From positions 310,001 through 374,000 of the forward strand of contig JAHBXI010000001.1 in NCBI GenBank assembly GCA_019636515.1: 64,000 bases of DNA, given 5' to 3'. The stretch's first letter is position 1, and every line of letters starts with the position of its first letter. Position numbers and translations under genes: made by a program. The notes under the pieces were generated by a model. It made no database searches. It was not told the origin of the DNA and worked only from the letters and a program-made list of their open reading frames with translations. Source of the stretch: Phycisphaeraceae bacterium. GTDB lineage: Bacteria > Planctomycetota > Phycisphaerae > Phycisphaerales > UBA1924. Below, piece by piece: positions 16,854-26,078 of the stretch.

Positions 16854-18467
16854 TCAGCCCCCGGACGCGTCCGACTTCGACGGGCTTCCCGCGGCTCGAT
16901 CAAGAATCGCCTGGAACATGGCGGCGTTGCCCGGTCCATGCAGGGTGTGCCCCATGCCCGGGATGATCTCGACCACGGCGGAGGATCCCAGGTCCTCCAG
17001 GGTTTTCTTGAGCAGTTCCACGGAGCCTTCGAGGTAGAACGTGTCGGCCCCTCCCGCGTAGACGTGGATCTTCCCCGAGAGGGAAGGACCGATCCGGGCC
17101 CAGTCTCGCTCGAGGACAAGGCGGATGTCGTACCCCTCCCACGCCCGGGCCACCGCGAGATCCACCTCGCCGGTCGTGCGGTCAAAGAGCAACGCCGGCT
17201 CACCGTCGGCGGACCTGGGGCTGAAGACGGCCTCGAATGAGTGGATCTGCCCCCCGGGTCCCAGGACCCATTCGCGACGGCAGAAATCCTCGTACCAGAG
17301 CAGGACCCGGTCGCCGCGGCGGGCCAGGGGGCGACGCTCGCCGGCCTCATCACGGTACATGTTGGCGGGCTGCTCGTAGATGTTGATCCTCTGAAAATCC
17401 CTGAAATCCACGGGATCCGGGCAGTGCGACCAGCACCCGGCAAAGCGGTCGGGATAGGTGACCTGGAGCCACAGGCTGCTCCATCCGCCCGACGAGACCC
17501 CGGTGACGTATCGCTGCGCCTCCCCCGCGCCGTGGAACCGCGACTCGACCTCGGGGATGAGTTCGTCGATGAACATCCGCCCCCAGGGCCCGTTGTTCTC
17601 CGAATCGGCCAGAACGCTATGGCCTCGGTAGCACGAGGCGTCGGGAACCACCATGATGACATGGGCCGCGGCCTCGGGCGGGACCATCCGCTGGATCCCG
17701 TGGGCCGCGCGATGGTCACCGCCGAAACCCGTGATCGAATACACGACCGGGTAACGGACCGACCCGTCGGAGACATGCCCCTCCGGGAGCAGGACGCCGG
17801 CTCGGACCTTGTACTCCCGACCGTGGAAGGCCGAAAGGGATGAACTCACGATCTCGACCAGGCGAACACGGTCGGTCTCCCGGAAAGGAGGGGCGGAAAC
17901 ACGCTCGGTCGCACGGACTATCCCCTCGTCGCGGTCCCCCGGCTCAAAGGGGATCCGCACCGCGACCGGCTCGCTGATGAGGTCGTTCTCGCCTTGACCG
18001 GCGCTGGGTGAATCGAGGCTGCGCCGGACAACGGCCTGAGCCGCGTATTCGCCCTCGGGCACCGAAGACCACCGACCCGGGAACCCGAGCCACCCGTCGT
18101 CGATGGACAGTTCCTCTCCCGGCTCAAGCCCGACCACATCCTTCGAAAAAATGATCGCCGGCCGGAACCAGTCGTGCATTCGGCGGCGCGGCTCGACCTG
18201 GCCGGCGGGGGTCAGGGCGAGGTAGACCCGACCCGAGAATGGCCCGGACTGGACCGCCGGATCAAGCACGATCCTGGGAGCGAGATCATCCGAGGCAATC
18301 CGCGGGCGGGGTTCGCCCGCGACGGCAAGGTTTGACAGCACGCACCCGGCCACGGCGGCGAGCCAACGAATCGGCACGCAGGCATTGCGGCCGGTTTCAA
18401 GGCCGCGGCGAGGGAGGTGGCCGGTGGAAGCAACGGCCGGGCCGGCCGAATCGGTCACGAAAATCAT
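16854..18467 (-). CDS. Exported alpha/beta-hydrolase esterase (EsteraseD-like)
   Basis: A predicted secreted serine esterase of up to 537 residues. A hydrophobic signal segment (WLAAVAGCVLSNLAVAG) sits at about residues 35-51. The C-terminal 320 residues form the hydrolase: VVYSITGFGG, a nucleophile elbow YVTGVSSGGWSS (Ser at about 338), and PGMGHTLHGPG with the likely catalytic His. The N-terminal 200 residues look like a beta-sandwich domain, similar in layout to enterochelin-esterase-type proteins. The first 30 residues precede the signal segment, so GTG 18377 is a credible alternative start. It lies 90 bp downstream of the beta-helix gene on the same strand and may be cotranscribed with it. 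The substrate is unknown. Confidence 0.8.
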   Translation of the reverse strand: MIFVTDSAGPAVASTGHLPRRGLETGRNACVPIRWLAAVAGCVLSNLAVAGEPRPRIASDDLAPRIVLDPAVQSGPFSGRVYLALTPAGQVEPRRRMHDWFRPAIIFSKDVVGLEPGEELSIDDGWLGFPGRWSSVPEGEYAAQAVVRRSLDSPSAGQGENDLISEPVAVRIPFEPGDRDEGIVRATERVSAPPFRETDRVRLVEIVSSSLSAFHGREYKVRAGVLLPEGHVSDGSVRYPVVYSITGFGGDHRAAHGIQRMVPPEAAAHVIMVVPDASCYRGHSVLADSENNGPWGRMFIDELIPEVESRFHGAGEAQRYVTGVSSGGWSSLWLQVTYPDRFAGCWSHCPDPVDFRDFQRINIYEQPANMYRDEAGERRPLARRGDRVLLWYEDFCRREWVLGPGGQIHSFEAVFSPRSADGEPALLFDRTTGEVDLAVARAWEGYDIRLVLERDWARIGPSLSGKIHVYAGGADTFYLEGSVELLKKTLEDLGSSAVVEIIPGMGHTLHGPGNAAMFQAILDRAAGSPSKSDASGG

Positions 18468-18557
18468 GAGCGGAGTCTACCGCCGGCGGGCATTTTCTCC
18501 ACCTCGGATTATGATCGCCCCTCCCGTGACCGGGGAGCGGCGTGGTTTCCGAGCGGA

Positions 18558-20864
18558 TCACCGGACCTGCTCGATGCCCAGTTCAAGGACGCTGTAGCCG
18601 TCGATCTCGAAGTGCTCGACCCGGATCGTGACCTGGCCTTCGCGCTCCATGACAAACTCGCCGGCGTCACGGGTTGGGGCGTGCCACGTCCAGTTTTCGA
18701 TGACGACGGTATCGTTGACGGTCACGCGGACGCCGTCGTCGCTGAGGGTCCAGAACCGCCACTTCCCCGGCGCAAGGCTGATCCGCGTGGAGGCGACCGT
18801 TCCGAAGCGGTCGGAGCCGATCCCGCTCTCCCCGACCTTGCGGTCGAGATTGAGATTCCGGGGTCCCCCGCTTCCAAAGGGGAGGTTGAGTGGTCCCGCC
18901 AGGGTGGCGCGGGCGGTCGAGGTCTCGGCCAGTCGCCGCCAGGCGTCGAGATTCTCGCGTGGATCGGATTGCTCATCCCAGGCGAAAAAAGCGATGTTCC
19001 AGCGTGCGGGCATCAGGGTCCCGCGGATGACACGCTCGAACGAAGGCCCCGCCCGGACGGTCAGCGCGTAGGGCTGCACGGCGTCCCTGCCGGACACGGT
19101 GATGCGCGCGGGTCTGTGGTCGAGCCCGGGCTCGGTCTGAACCAGGAGGGACGTTGGCTCGACCGACGCGGTGACGGGCGCTGAACCCGAACCGAGAAGT
19201 TCGTAGACGTGGGCCGTGCCGGCCAGGTTGGAGGGGCGGAGCAGCGGGGATTCGTGGTCCCAGGGCCCCCACTCATCCATGATGATGTTCTGCCGGCCCG
19301 CGAGGTGACGGCGTGCCCCGACCGGGGTGGTCTTGCCGAGGACCTCGGCGCGAGGCGCCTCGTGCCGGGGTGTGGGCCCGGTGTTTCGAAACTCGATGCC
19401 GGGATCGGCGGCCAGTTCGCGCCCACGCACCCCCTGGAACAGGACCACGTTCTGGGAGAGTTGATTGTCCCGGACGTTCTCGTCCTTTCGGCGCGCGGAC
19501 CGGGCCGGGGAATCGGCGGGGGGCGCCGGCGGCGCAACGTCCCGGAACTGCCAGGCGAGGAACTCGAAATCGGCGGGGAGATTGCGGAAGGGGTGATCCG
19601 CGTTGACGACCACCTCGTTCTCGGCGATGACGTTCGCGGAGACGGCCTTGTAGTTCCGCTTGACGCCGGGCTTTTCCAGCAGGACCGCGTCGTTGTCCCA
19701 CCACATATGCACGGCGACCTTGTTGTTGAGGAAGGTGTTCCTGAAGATCTTGTTCCCCGCGGCGTGCTCCATGTTGATGGCGCCACGCTCAAGGCCGTAG
19801 GCCATGCCGCCGTTGCCGGAGAACGAGTTGCCCGTGATCACCGTGTCCTGGGAGTATCCGCCCCAGACCCCGCAGATCGCGTTCTGGTCGAATCGGTTCT
19901 CGATGATCCGGTTGGCGTAACTGAAGGTGATCTCCAGCCCGTGGGCCGAGGCGTACGAGAGGTCGTTGCGAAGGAAGAGATTCTCGTTGCACCCCTTGCG
20001 TGTGTAATTGAAGTTCGCCGGCGCCGGGCCGTCGCCGATGGCCTCGATGCCGGCGAACGCAAAGACACCGTCCCCCCCGTGGGTGACGGAGTTCTCGGCG
20101 ATGGTGTTGTTCGAGCATTGCTCGAACATCAGGATGCCCGCCGAGTCCTGCCCGCGGTTGTAGACCCCTTCCACGTGCCCCCGGACGCAGAAATCGAGCG
20201 CGTTTCGCGTGATGACGTTCCGGCTGGATCGCCACAGGGCCAGGCCCCAGCCCGAGAGAAACGAGCAGTCGTTGTCGTAGACCTTTGAGTCGTTGACGCG
20301 GTCCAGGACTATGCCGTTTTGCGTCCGGCGGCAGCGCACCCCGCGGACGGTGGCCTGCCTGGACTCGAGGATCCACAGCGCGGCCCCGTGGTCGCTGGTC
20401 CACTGGGCCTGGTCGTTGCGGTGCGGGAAAAGCCAGTCGGAGGAATCCTCGGCCCGTGGCGTGGAACGGAGCCGGCGACGGAAATTATCGGAAAGGTCCG
20501 CCCCGTCAAGGGTCAGGGCCGTGGTGTTCCGGGCGTGGATGCCGACCTTGTAGCCGTGGACCCGCGCCCCGACGATGCTGACGCGGCGACCCCCGTCGAT
20601 CACCAGCCCAAAGCCGGTCAGTTCATCGCCGGGGGTCGCGGGGGAAGCCCCGCGGAGTTCCGATCCCGCGGCAAACTCCACCGTGATGTTGTCCCCGCGG
20701 ACCTGGATCACGCCGTCGCCGTCGGCGTCGGCGAGCACCGTCCCCGGGGGGATCACGATCCGGCACGAGGACGTGATCAGGGTGTTGTCGGAAGTGACCG
20801 TCACCTCCGGGAGACGGGGGCCTGGCTGGCCGATCAGCATCGCCGCGAGCAGGGTGTGGATCAT
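18558..20864 (-). CDS. Exported right-handed beta-helix protein with C-terminal PA14-like domain
   Basis: A 768-residue predicted exported protein. A short signal peptide (MIHTLLAAMLIGQPGP) is followed by a long parallel beta-helix region (about 20-440) with repeated strands rich in Asn, Gly and Val, such as NTIAENSVTHGGDGVFAF and DTVITGNSFSGNGG. These are typical of NosD/pectate-lyase-like PbH1 repeats, which bind or cleave polysaccharides. Then comes an unassigned linker and, at the C-terminus, WRFWTLSDDGVRVTVND with IENWTWH, which looks like a PA14 carbohydrate-binding fold. ATG 20864 was chosen to expose the signal peptide; the longer reading from 20960 has none. A role in polysaccharide recognition is inference. 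No catalytic residues could be assigned. Confidence 0.75.
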   Translation of the reverse strand: MIHTLLAAMLIGQPGPRLPEVTVTSDNTLITSSCRIVIPPGTVLADADGDGVIQVRGDNITVEFAAGSELRGASPATPGDELTGFGLVIDGGRRVSIVGARVHGYKVGIHARNTTALTLDGADLSDNFRRRLRSTPRAEDSSDWLFPHRNDQAQWTSDHGAALWILESRQATVRGVRCRRTQNGIVLDRVNDSKVYDNDCSFLSGWGLALWRSSRNVITRNALDFCVRGHVEGVYNRGQDSAGILMFEQCSNNTIAENSVTHGGDGVFAFAGIEAIGDGPAPANFNYTRKGCNENLFLRNDLSYASAHGLEITFSYANRIIENRFDQNAICGVWGGYSQDTVITGNSFSGNGGMAYGLERGAINMEHAAGNKIFRNTFLNNKVAVHMWWDNDAVLLEKPGVKRNYKAVSANVIAENEVVVNADHPFRNLPADFEFLAWQFRDVAPPAPPADSPARSARRKDENVRDNQLSQNVVLFQGVRGRELAADPGIEFRNTGPTPRHEAPRAEVLGKTTPVGARRHLAGRQNIIMDEWGPWDHESPLLRPSNLAGTAHVYELLGSGSAPVTASVEPTSLLVQTEPGLDHRPARITVSGRDAVQPYALTVRAGPSFERVIRGTLMPARWNIAFFAWDEQSDPRENLDAWRRLAETSTARATLAGPLNLPFGSGGPRNLNLDRKVGESGIGSDRFGTVASTRISLAPGKWRFWTLSDDGVRVTVNDTVVIENWTWHAPTRDAGEFVMEREGQVTIRVEHFEIDGYSVLELGIEQVR

Positions 20865-21069
20865 GCGGGAAGGGTACCAGCGCGTGAGGCCGCAGTCCGG
20901 CGACTCCGATCGCCCGGCAAGATGGCGCATCGCTCGCGCAAGCCAAGTCGGAGCGTGCAAGGAGGCGGGCGCATCGCCAGGCCGCCTCCGGATGACCGCC
21001 CGTGGACCCTGATCGAGCCGTGCTCAACCGCGGCTTTCGGCTCTCCGAGACCCATTGAGCGAGACGCTC

Positions 21070-21915
21070 TTATCGCCGGCGGCCCGGCTGCTGCTGCTGC
21101 GGGAGGTTGCGAACCGCGATCAACTTGAACTCGATGACCAGCGGCACGTTGGTCGGACGCTTGACCTCCAGTTGAGGCGGCGAGCCGTTCATCGGCGCGG
21201 GGATGAACACCCGGCGCACCCCGCCGACCTTCATCCCGTCAAAGACCAGTTGCATCGTGTCGAACTGCGTGCCCATCGCGTTCATCTCGCCCGGCAGCCA
21301 CACGTACGGATCGGCCATGTCGGCCTTCTCGACCTCGTGCCCGTCCGCATCCTTCACGCTGTGGGTGGTGACCGCCACGCACATGCCCGAGGCCTCGTCC
21401 CCCGTGCCGGCGGTCACGTCCTCGTAGAACAACGCATCCTCCAGCCTCACCACGAACACAAGGTCCGAGTTCGCCGGGATCTTGTCCGAAGGGCTGCGCT
21501 CCCCGTACGCCAGGGCCGAGGGGATCGTCAGCCGGCGAACCCCGCCGACCTTCATCCCCGGCAGGCCCTTGGTCCAGCCCGCGATCACGCCGTCAAGATG
21601 GAACGACGCCGGCTCCCCGCGAGTGAACGACGAGTCAAATTCCGCCCCCGTGCTCTTGAGCGTCCCGTGGTAGTGCGCCACGACCGCCATGCCCGGCTTC
21701 ACCTCGTGGCCCGTCCCGATCACCATGTCCTCGACGACAAGGCCCCCCTCTCGTTCTTCACGCTGGACCACCGGCCCGTCGGGGACCGGGATCGAAACCG
21801 GCGAGGGCCGTGCGTCCTCCGGCGGCGGCGCCCAGGCAAGCGTGGAGTCGGCGGCCGAAGCAATGCCCGCGCCGCACAAGCACGCGAGAGCAACAACAAC
21901 GAGCAGACGAGACAT
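21070..21915 (-). CDS. Exported tandem FKBP-type peptidyl-prolyl isomerase
   Basis: A 281-residue protein with a clear signal peptide (MSRLLVVVALACLCGAGIASA). The first FKBP domain (about 55-160) has VVAHYHGTL, EFDSSFTRGEP, VIAGWTKGLPGMKVGG and IPSALAYGE, the pattern of an active folding helper. The second domain (about 160-270) is recognisable by GTQFDTMQ and GMKVGGVRRVFIPAPM but lacks the early VxVHYTG strand and the SALAYG loop, so it is probably not catalytic. AAAGGAAC lies just upstream of ATG 21915. It starts 47 bp after the scpB stop on the same strand. Confidence 0.88.
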   Translation of the reverse strand: MSRLLVVVALACLCGAGIASAADSTLAWAPPPEDARPSPVSIPVPDGPVVQREEREGGLVVEDMVIGTGHEVKPGMAVVAHYHGTLKSTGAEFDSSFTRGEPASFHLDGVIAGWTKGLPGMKVGGVRRLTIPSALAYGERSPSDKIPANSDLVFVVRLEDALFYEDVTAGTGDEASGMCVAVTTHSVKDADGHEVEKADMADPYVWLPGEMNAMGTQFDTMQLVFDGMKVGGVRRVFIPAPMNGSPPQLEVKRPTNVPLVIEFKLIAVRNLPQQQQPGRRR

Positions 21916-21962
21916 GGAGTTCCTTTCTGGTTGGATCGAACGATAGCCCGCGTCCCGCCGGG

Positions 21963-22736
21963 TCACAGCGAAGACTTCAGTTCCGCCGCGGATGGAAGGT
22001 CCCTGAGCGTGGCCAGGCCGAACGCATCGAGAAAGTGCTTCGTCGTGCCGTAGAGCATCGGGCGGCCGAGTTCCTCGGACCTCCCCACGATCGCCACCAG
22101 ACGACGCTCCATCAGCGAACGCACCACCTCACCCGAAGATACCCCCCGGATGGCTTCCAGTTCCGCACGCGTCACCGGCTGGCGGTACGCGATGATCGCC
22201 AGCGTCTCGATCGCCTGCCGTGACATCTTCACCTGGTCTCGATCCTGACGCACCGACGCCACCGCCCGGGCATGCCGGGCGAGCGTCATGAAGCGGTACC
22301 CCCCCGAGATCCGCTCGATCCGAAACGACCGGCCGGTCTTCTCATACACATCGTTGAGCCGCCGGATCGCCCCTTCGACCATCGACACCGCCCCCGGTTC
22401 ATCCGGGCGCGGCGTGCCCTTGCGGCGCGTCGGCTTGGCTTCTCGGACGTGCTCTCCCCCTGCTTCCGACTGATCACCGGATCCATCTTCGACGACCTGT
22501 CCACCCGGTCTCGCCGCCGACAATTCAGCCGGATCGGCCTCGGCGGAGATCAGGCCAAGCGCGACCGCGATCCTGACCGCGGGCAAAGCCCGGCCCGAGG
22601 CCATCAGCACGGCCTCAACATCCGCCGCAAGGGCCTCCGAGTCCGACGAAAAAGGATGATTATGGCGCGATTTGCCCGGTGCATCCCCTGAGTCCGCGGC
22701 GAATCGGTCGGTCGCATCGGTGGCTGGGCTGGTCAT
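21963..22736 (-). CDS. scpB: Segregation and condensation protein B (ScpB)
   Basis: Winged-helix partner of the SMC-ScpA condensin complex, which compacts and separates chromosomes. Two winged-helix units are visible: an N-terminal one (ALAADVEAVLMASGRALP, with a 40-residue charged insertion) and a C-terminal one with the signature QAIETLAIIAYRQPVTRAELEAIRGVSS and LMERRLVAIVGRSEELGRP. The insertion makes the protein, at 257 residues, longer than most. ATG 22736 is chosen; upstream in-frame sequence has no similarity. No ribosome-binding site stands out. scpA and smc are not in the window. Confidence 0.92.
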   Translation of the reverse strand: MTSPATDATDRFAADSGDAPGKSRHNHPFSSDSEALAADVEAVLMASGRALPAVRIAVALGLISAEADPAELSAARPGGQVVEDGSGDQSEAGGEHVREAKPTRRKGTPRPDEPGAVSMVEGAIRRLNDVYEKTGRSFRIERISGGYRFMTLARHARAVASVRQDRDQVKMSRQAIETLAIIAYRQPVTRAELEAIRGVSSGEVVRSLMERRLVAIVGRSEELGRPMLYGTTKHFLDAFGLATLRDLPSAAELKSSL

Positions 22737-22897
22737 GGAAGCAATGCTACGCCCAGACTCAAGGCCTTCGTGGGGCAATCCGCCAACTTCACCCCCGCCA
22801 ACTTCACCGCGATGGCATGGCATAAAGGCCCATCCCGTAACTGGATGGGCGTTTCGGCGGGCGGTTCCAAATTTTTTCTCCAATGCCTCAATATGAT

Positions 22898-22926
22898 TTG
22901 TCAATCAAGGCGGTACCGGCTAGCAT
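22898..22926 (+). promoter_or_regulatory. Sigma-70-like promoter of PEP-CTERM protein gene
   Basis: TTGTCA (22898-22903) and TAGCAT (22921-22926) are separated by exactly 17 bp, close to the sigma-70 consensus and unusual in this GC-rich region. Predicted transcription start is near 22933. This would give a leader of about 57 nt with AGGAGAGG just before ATG 22990. It is divergent from scpB. Confidence 0.7.
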
Positions 22927-22989
22927 ATGGGCATAGGAGAGTGCCCCTGTCGGGGTATTCGTAGTTTTCCATATTCAGGAGAGGGACAC

Positions 22990-23607
22990 ATGGCTGTTCT
23001 TTCGATTCGCTCCGCCGCCGTTGCCGCTGTTCTCGCCGCTGGTTCGCTCGCGTCCGCCACGGTCTACACCGACCTGGCTTCCTTCCTCGCGAACACCCAG
23101 CCCGGGTACTACTTCAACAACTTCTCGAGCGTCGGCGCCGGCCCCTCCGGCCCGCTGGCCTTCGGCCCGGTCAACGGCTACTCCTACGTGGTCGACACGA
23201 TCGGCCCGGGGAACACCGCCCCCACCAGCGGCCTGTACAACAACCCCGGCGTCATCTCGACCGACAACGCCACCGACCTGATCCGCGTGACCTTCACCGG
23301 CGCGCCGGTGACCGCGGTCGGCGGCAACTTCTGGGGCACCGACATCAACTTCGGCGCCATCCCCACGACCGTGACGATCGCCCTGAGCAACGGCGACGTC
23401 GAGACGTTCGTCACCAACTCGTCCACCGCCTTCCGCGGCTTCACCAGCAACGTCGTGATCACGTCGCTCACCATCGACGCGGCCGACTCGCCCGGGTTCA
23501 ACTGGTCCACGATGGACAACCTCTACGTCGGCGCGGCCGTCCCGGCCCCCGCCTCGCTCGCCCTCGTTGGTCTGGGCGGCCTCGCGGCCATCCGTCGCCG
23601 CCGCTGA
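22990..23607 (+). CDS. Exported PEP-CTERM protein
   Basis: A 205-residue exported protein of unknown function. It has a signal peptide (MAVLSIRSAAVAAVLAAG, cleaved near ASA), a 155-residue beta-rich domain poor in charged residues and rich in Asn, Thr, Gly and Ser (similar in style to PEP-CTERM proteins of extracellular matrices), and the sorting tail VPAPASLALVGLGGLAAIRRRR. The tail predicts exosortase processing. It stands alone between its own promoter and a strong terminator, so it is a single-gene unit. AGGAGAGG lies 5 nt before the ATG. Confidence 0.88.
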   Translation: MAVLSIRSAAVAAVLAAGSLASATVYTDLASFLANTQPGYYFNNFSSVGAGPSGPLAFGPVNGYSYVVDTIGPGNTAPTSGLYNNPGVISTDNATDLIRVTFTGAPVTAVGGNFWGTDINFGAIPTTVTIALSNGDVETFVTNSSTAFRGFTSNVVITSLTIDAADSPGFNWSTMDNLYVGAAVPAPASLALVGLGGLAAIRRRR

Positions 23608-23649
23608 TCCGGCGTTCGTCCTCGTCAATTCGATTGAATTGATCCTCAG

Positions 23650-23679
23650 CGCCCCGGTGAAAGCCGGGGCGTTGTCTTT
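23650..23679 (+). terminator. Rho-independent terminator
   Basis: A perfect 8-bp stem, CGCCCCGG with CCGGGGCG, and a 6-nt loop (TGAAAG) are followed by TTGTCTTT. It ends transcription of the PEP-CTERM gene 42 bp after its stop. It is the only clear intrinsic terminator I found in the window. Confidence 0.88.
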
Positions 23680-23706
23680 GATTCGCCATCGCTTGCGCGT
23701 CTTCGA

Positions 23707-24714
23707 TCACCGCTCCCGGACACGCAGAACCTGGCACGCCCACGCGATGCCCGCCCCAAAGCCGACGGCGACCACCAACTGGCCCGGCACCAGCCTCCCG
23801 CGCTCCCTGGCCCGGCCGATCGCGATCGGGATCGACGCGGCCGCCGTGTTCCCGGTCTGGTCGATATCGATCACCAGGTTCTTCTCCGCAACCCCGAGCA
23901 TCTCCCCGACCGCATCGACGATCCGGGCGTTGGCCTGGTGCGGGATCACAAGGTTAAATGAACGCGGATCGATTCCCACGCGGTCCGCCGCCCGGCGGAT
24001 CGCGTCGACCATGTGCCGCACCGCCTGCTTGAAGACCTCTCGCCCCTTGAGTTCAAGCGTGTGCAGCGAGGCCGCCACCGAGTCCATCGACGCCGGCAAC
24101 CGGCTCCCCCCCGCCTGCACCCGGATCATGCTCGCCCCGCGACCGTCGGCCCCGATGTCCGAATCGATCACGTCGAGGAACCCCTCGCTCCCGACCACCG
24201 CCGCCCCCGCCCCATCCCCGAACAGGATGCACGACTGGCGGTCGCGGTAATTGGTGATCCGTGTCAGGGCGTCGGCGCCGACCACCAGCACCTTGCGGTG
24301 CATCCCCGACGACACCGCCGCCCCCGCCATATGGAGCCCGTAACCAAACCCCGCGCATCCCGCCCCCAGGTCCATCGCCGGAATCCCAGGGCACTCAAGC
24401 CGCGCCTGCAGCAGGCAACCCGTCGAAGGCACCGGGGTGTCGGGCGTCGCCGTCGCCACCAGGATCAGGTCAAGGTCGCAGGCTCGCACACCCGCATCGT
24501 CGAGGGCCGCCACCGCCGCCCGGTACGCCATGTCGCTGGTCGCCTCCCCCACCGCCACACGATGGCGGGCGCGGATCCCGGTGCGCTCGACAATCCACTC
24601 ATCGCTCGTGTCCACAAACATCGCGAGGTCCTGGTTGGTGACCATGTCCTCGGGAAGAAAGTACCCAAGACCCGCGATCGAGCAGATCGACTTCTTCGCC
24701 CCGCGTGAACCCAT
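23707..24714 (-). CDS. fabH: Beta-ketoacyl-ACP synthase III (FabH)
   Basis: Starts fatty-acid synthesis by condensing acetyl-CoA with malonyl-ACP. The 335-residue protein carries the full catalytic triad: Cys120 in DLGAGCAGF, His in VIPHQANARI and Asn in TGNTAAASIP. The typical start ICSIAGLGYFLPEDMVTNQDL and TSDEWIVERTGIRAR are present. ATG 24714 is chosen because the family begins a few residues before the glycine-rich first strand; the longer reading from 24855 adds 47 unrelated residues. No other fab genes are adjacent. Confidence 0.93.
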   Translation of the reverse strand: MGSRGAKKSICSIAGLGYFLPEDMVTNQDLAMFVDTSDEWIVERTGIRARHRVAVGEATSDMAYRAAVAALDDAGVRACDLDLILVATATPDTPVPSTGCLLQARLECPGIPAMDLGAGCAGFGYGLHMAGAAVSSGMHRKVLVVGADALTRITNYRDRQSCILFGDGAGAAVVGSEGFLDVIDSDIGADGRGASMIRVQAGGSRLPASMDSVAASLHTLELKGREVFKQAVRHMVDAIRRAADRVGIDPRSFNLVIPHQANARIVDAVGEMLGVAEKNLVIDIDQTGNTAAASIPIAIGRARERGRLVPGQLVVAVGFGAGIAWACQVLRVRER

Positions 24715-25004
24715 CAAGCCCGCCAGGGCTGGATCACCAACTTCCGACACGCCACAATCGGGAAATCGTTCAGTTCCGATGGCCGTACTCCTGCGATCAC
24801 GGCGCGGCGGCCACGAGCCGCCGGCGGTGCATCCCCGGGAGAATCCGATCCGCACCGCGCCTCGCCCGAAAGAGCGTAGGCATCAAGGGACCCCTGCCTC
24901 CCCAAATCACGGACCAAGTCCCTTCCAGGTACCGCGGGGACCGACGGGGCTCCCGGGCTGGCTCGATTCGCACCCGTCCCCGAGCCTCACTACGCTTGGC
25001 CCCG

Positions 25005-25376
25005 ATGGAGCGTCAGACCCGACAACGAAAGGCCATCCGTGGTGCGTTGCACCAGGCCGGACGACCGCTCAGTCCCACCGAGATCCACGCCCTCTCCAGG
25101 ACTCGGTCCCGCGGGCTGGGCATGGCCACCGTCTACCGGTCCATCCGGCTGATGGTCGAGTCGGGAGAACTTGTCGCCGTCGAACTGCCCGGAGAGCCGC
25201 CTCGCTACGAAGCCGCCGGAAAGCACCACCACCACCACTTCCATTGCCGATCCTGCCGCCGTGTCTACGAGGTCGAAGGCTGCCCCGATGACATCGACTC
25301 CCTGGTTCCCACGGGGTTTTCTCTCGAAGACCACGAGGTCGTCCTGTACGGCCGATGCGCCGCCTGCCGGCGATGA
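25005..25376 (+). CDS. Fur-family metal-responsive transcription regulator
   Basis: A 123-residue repressor of the Fur/PerR/Zur group. The winged helix is in the N-terminal 75 residues (RQTRQRKAIRGALHQAGRPL and GLGMATVYRSIRLMVESGEL). The metal-binding region KHHHHHFHCRSCRRVYEVE and the C-terminal CAAC give the two CxxC pairs of the structural zinc site, and the His run supplies the regulatory site. The His-rich stretch and shortened dimerisation domain do not tell whether it senses iron, zinc or peroxide. ATG 25005 fits the family start, though no ribosome-binding site is seen. The HAD gene follows after 33 bp. Confidence 0.88.
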   Translation: MERQTRQRKAIRGALHQAGRPLSPTEIHALSRTRSRGLGMATVYRSIRLMVESGELVAVELPGEPPRYEAAGKHHHHHFHCRSCRRVYEVEGCPDDIDSLVPTGFSLEDHEVVLYGRCAACRR

Positions 25377-25409
25377 TCCAACACGCCCCGCTCACGTACA
25401 CTCACCCCG

Positions 25410-26075
25410 ATGATGGGCGTCGTGTTCGATTTCGACGGCGTGATCGTGGATTCCGAGCCGATCCACCAGGCCGCCCTCCGCCGGGCCGCCAACGAGGTCG
25501 GGCTTGACTTCACCCACGAAGAATACCTCGCCACCTACATCGGATTCGATGACCGCGATGTCCTTCGCGTCCTGGCACGCGACCGCGGGAAGGCCCTTTC
25601 CCACGACGAAAACCAACGATTCCACCAGGCCAAGCGCCGCCACTTCATGCGAGAGGTCTCCGAAGGCCGCGTCCGGGCCTTCCCGGGGGCCGTCGAACTC
25701 ATCCGCGCCGCCGCCGCGCGCGGGCCCATCGCCGTCTGCTCGGGCGCTCGAACGCACGAGATCGATCCCATCCTCGAGCACCTCGGGGTCCGCTCCCTCA
25801 TGGCCACCGTCGTCAGCGCCGACGACGTCGCCGCCAGCAAGCCGGCGCCCGACCCCTACACCCTCACCGCCAGACGCCTGGGACAATCCCCACGCGCCCT
25901 GGTCGCCATCGAGGACACACCCGCCGGGATCGAATCCGCCCTCGCCGCCGGCTACGCCGTCGCCGCCGTCGAGCACAGTTTCACCGCCGACGATCTCACA
26001 CGCGCAAACCACGTCTTCCCATGCATCGCCCGCGTCTCCATCGACGCCCTGGCCTCGCTCCTCGCCGACCATTGA
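25410..26075 (+). CDS. HAD-superfamily phosphatase (beta-phosphoglucomutase-like)
   Basis: A 221-residue haloacid-dehalogenase-type phosphohydrolase with a small helical cap. Motif I is FDFDGVIVDSEP (nucleophile Asp7, acid/base Asp9), motif II CSGA, motif III Lys in ASKPAPDPY and motif IV EDTPAGIESA. This layout matches phosphoglycolate phosphatases and beta-phosphoglucomutases; the substrate cannot be fixed. Two ATGs (25410 and 25413) are possible starts. The stop is 3 bp before the permease ATG, so the genes are probably cotranscribed. Confidence 0.88.
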   Translation: MMGVVFDFDGVIVDSEPIHQAALRRAANEVGLDFTHEEYLATYIGFDDRDVLRVLARDRGKALSHDENQRFHQAKRRHFMREVSEGRVRAFPGAVELIRAAAARGPIAVCSGARTHEIDPILEHLGVRSLMATVVSADDVAASKPAPDPYTLTARRLGQSPRALVAIEDTPAGIESALAAGYAVAAVEHSFTADDLTRANHVFPCIARVSIDALASLLADH

Positions 26076-26078
26076 CCG

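Noticed and set aside
16826-16856. Bidirectional terminator between the VUT transporter and the esterase
   Set aside because: GC-rich inverted segments are present but the pairing is imperfect and there is no T tract on either strand.
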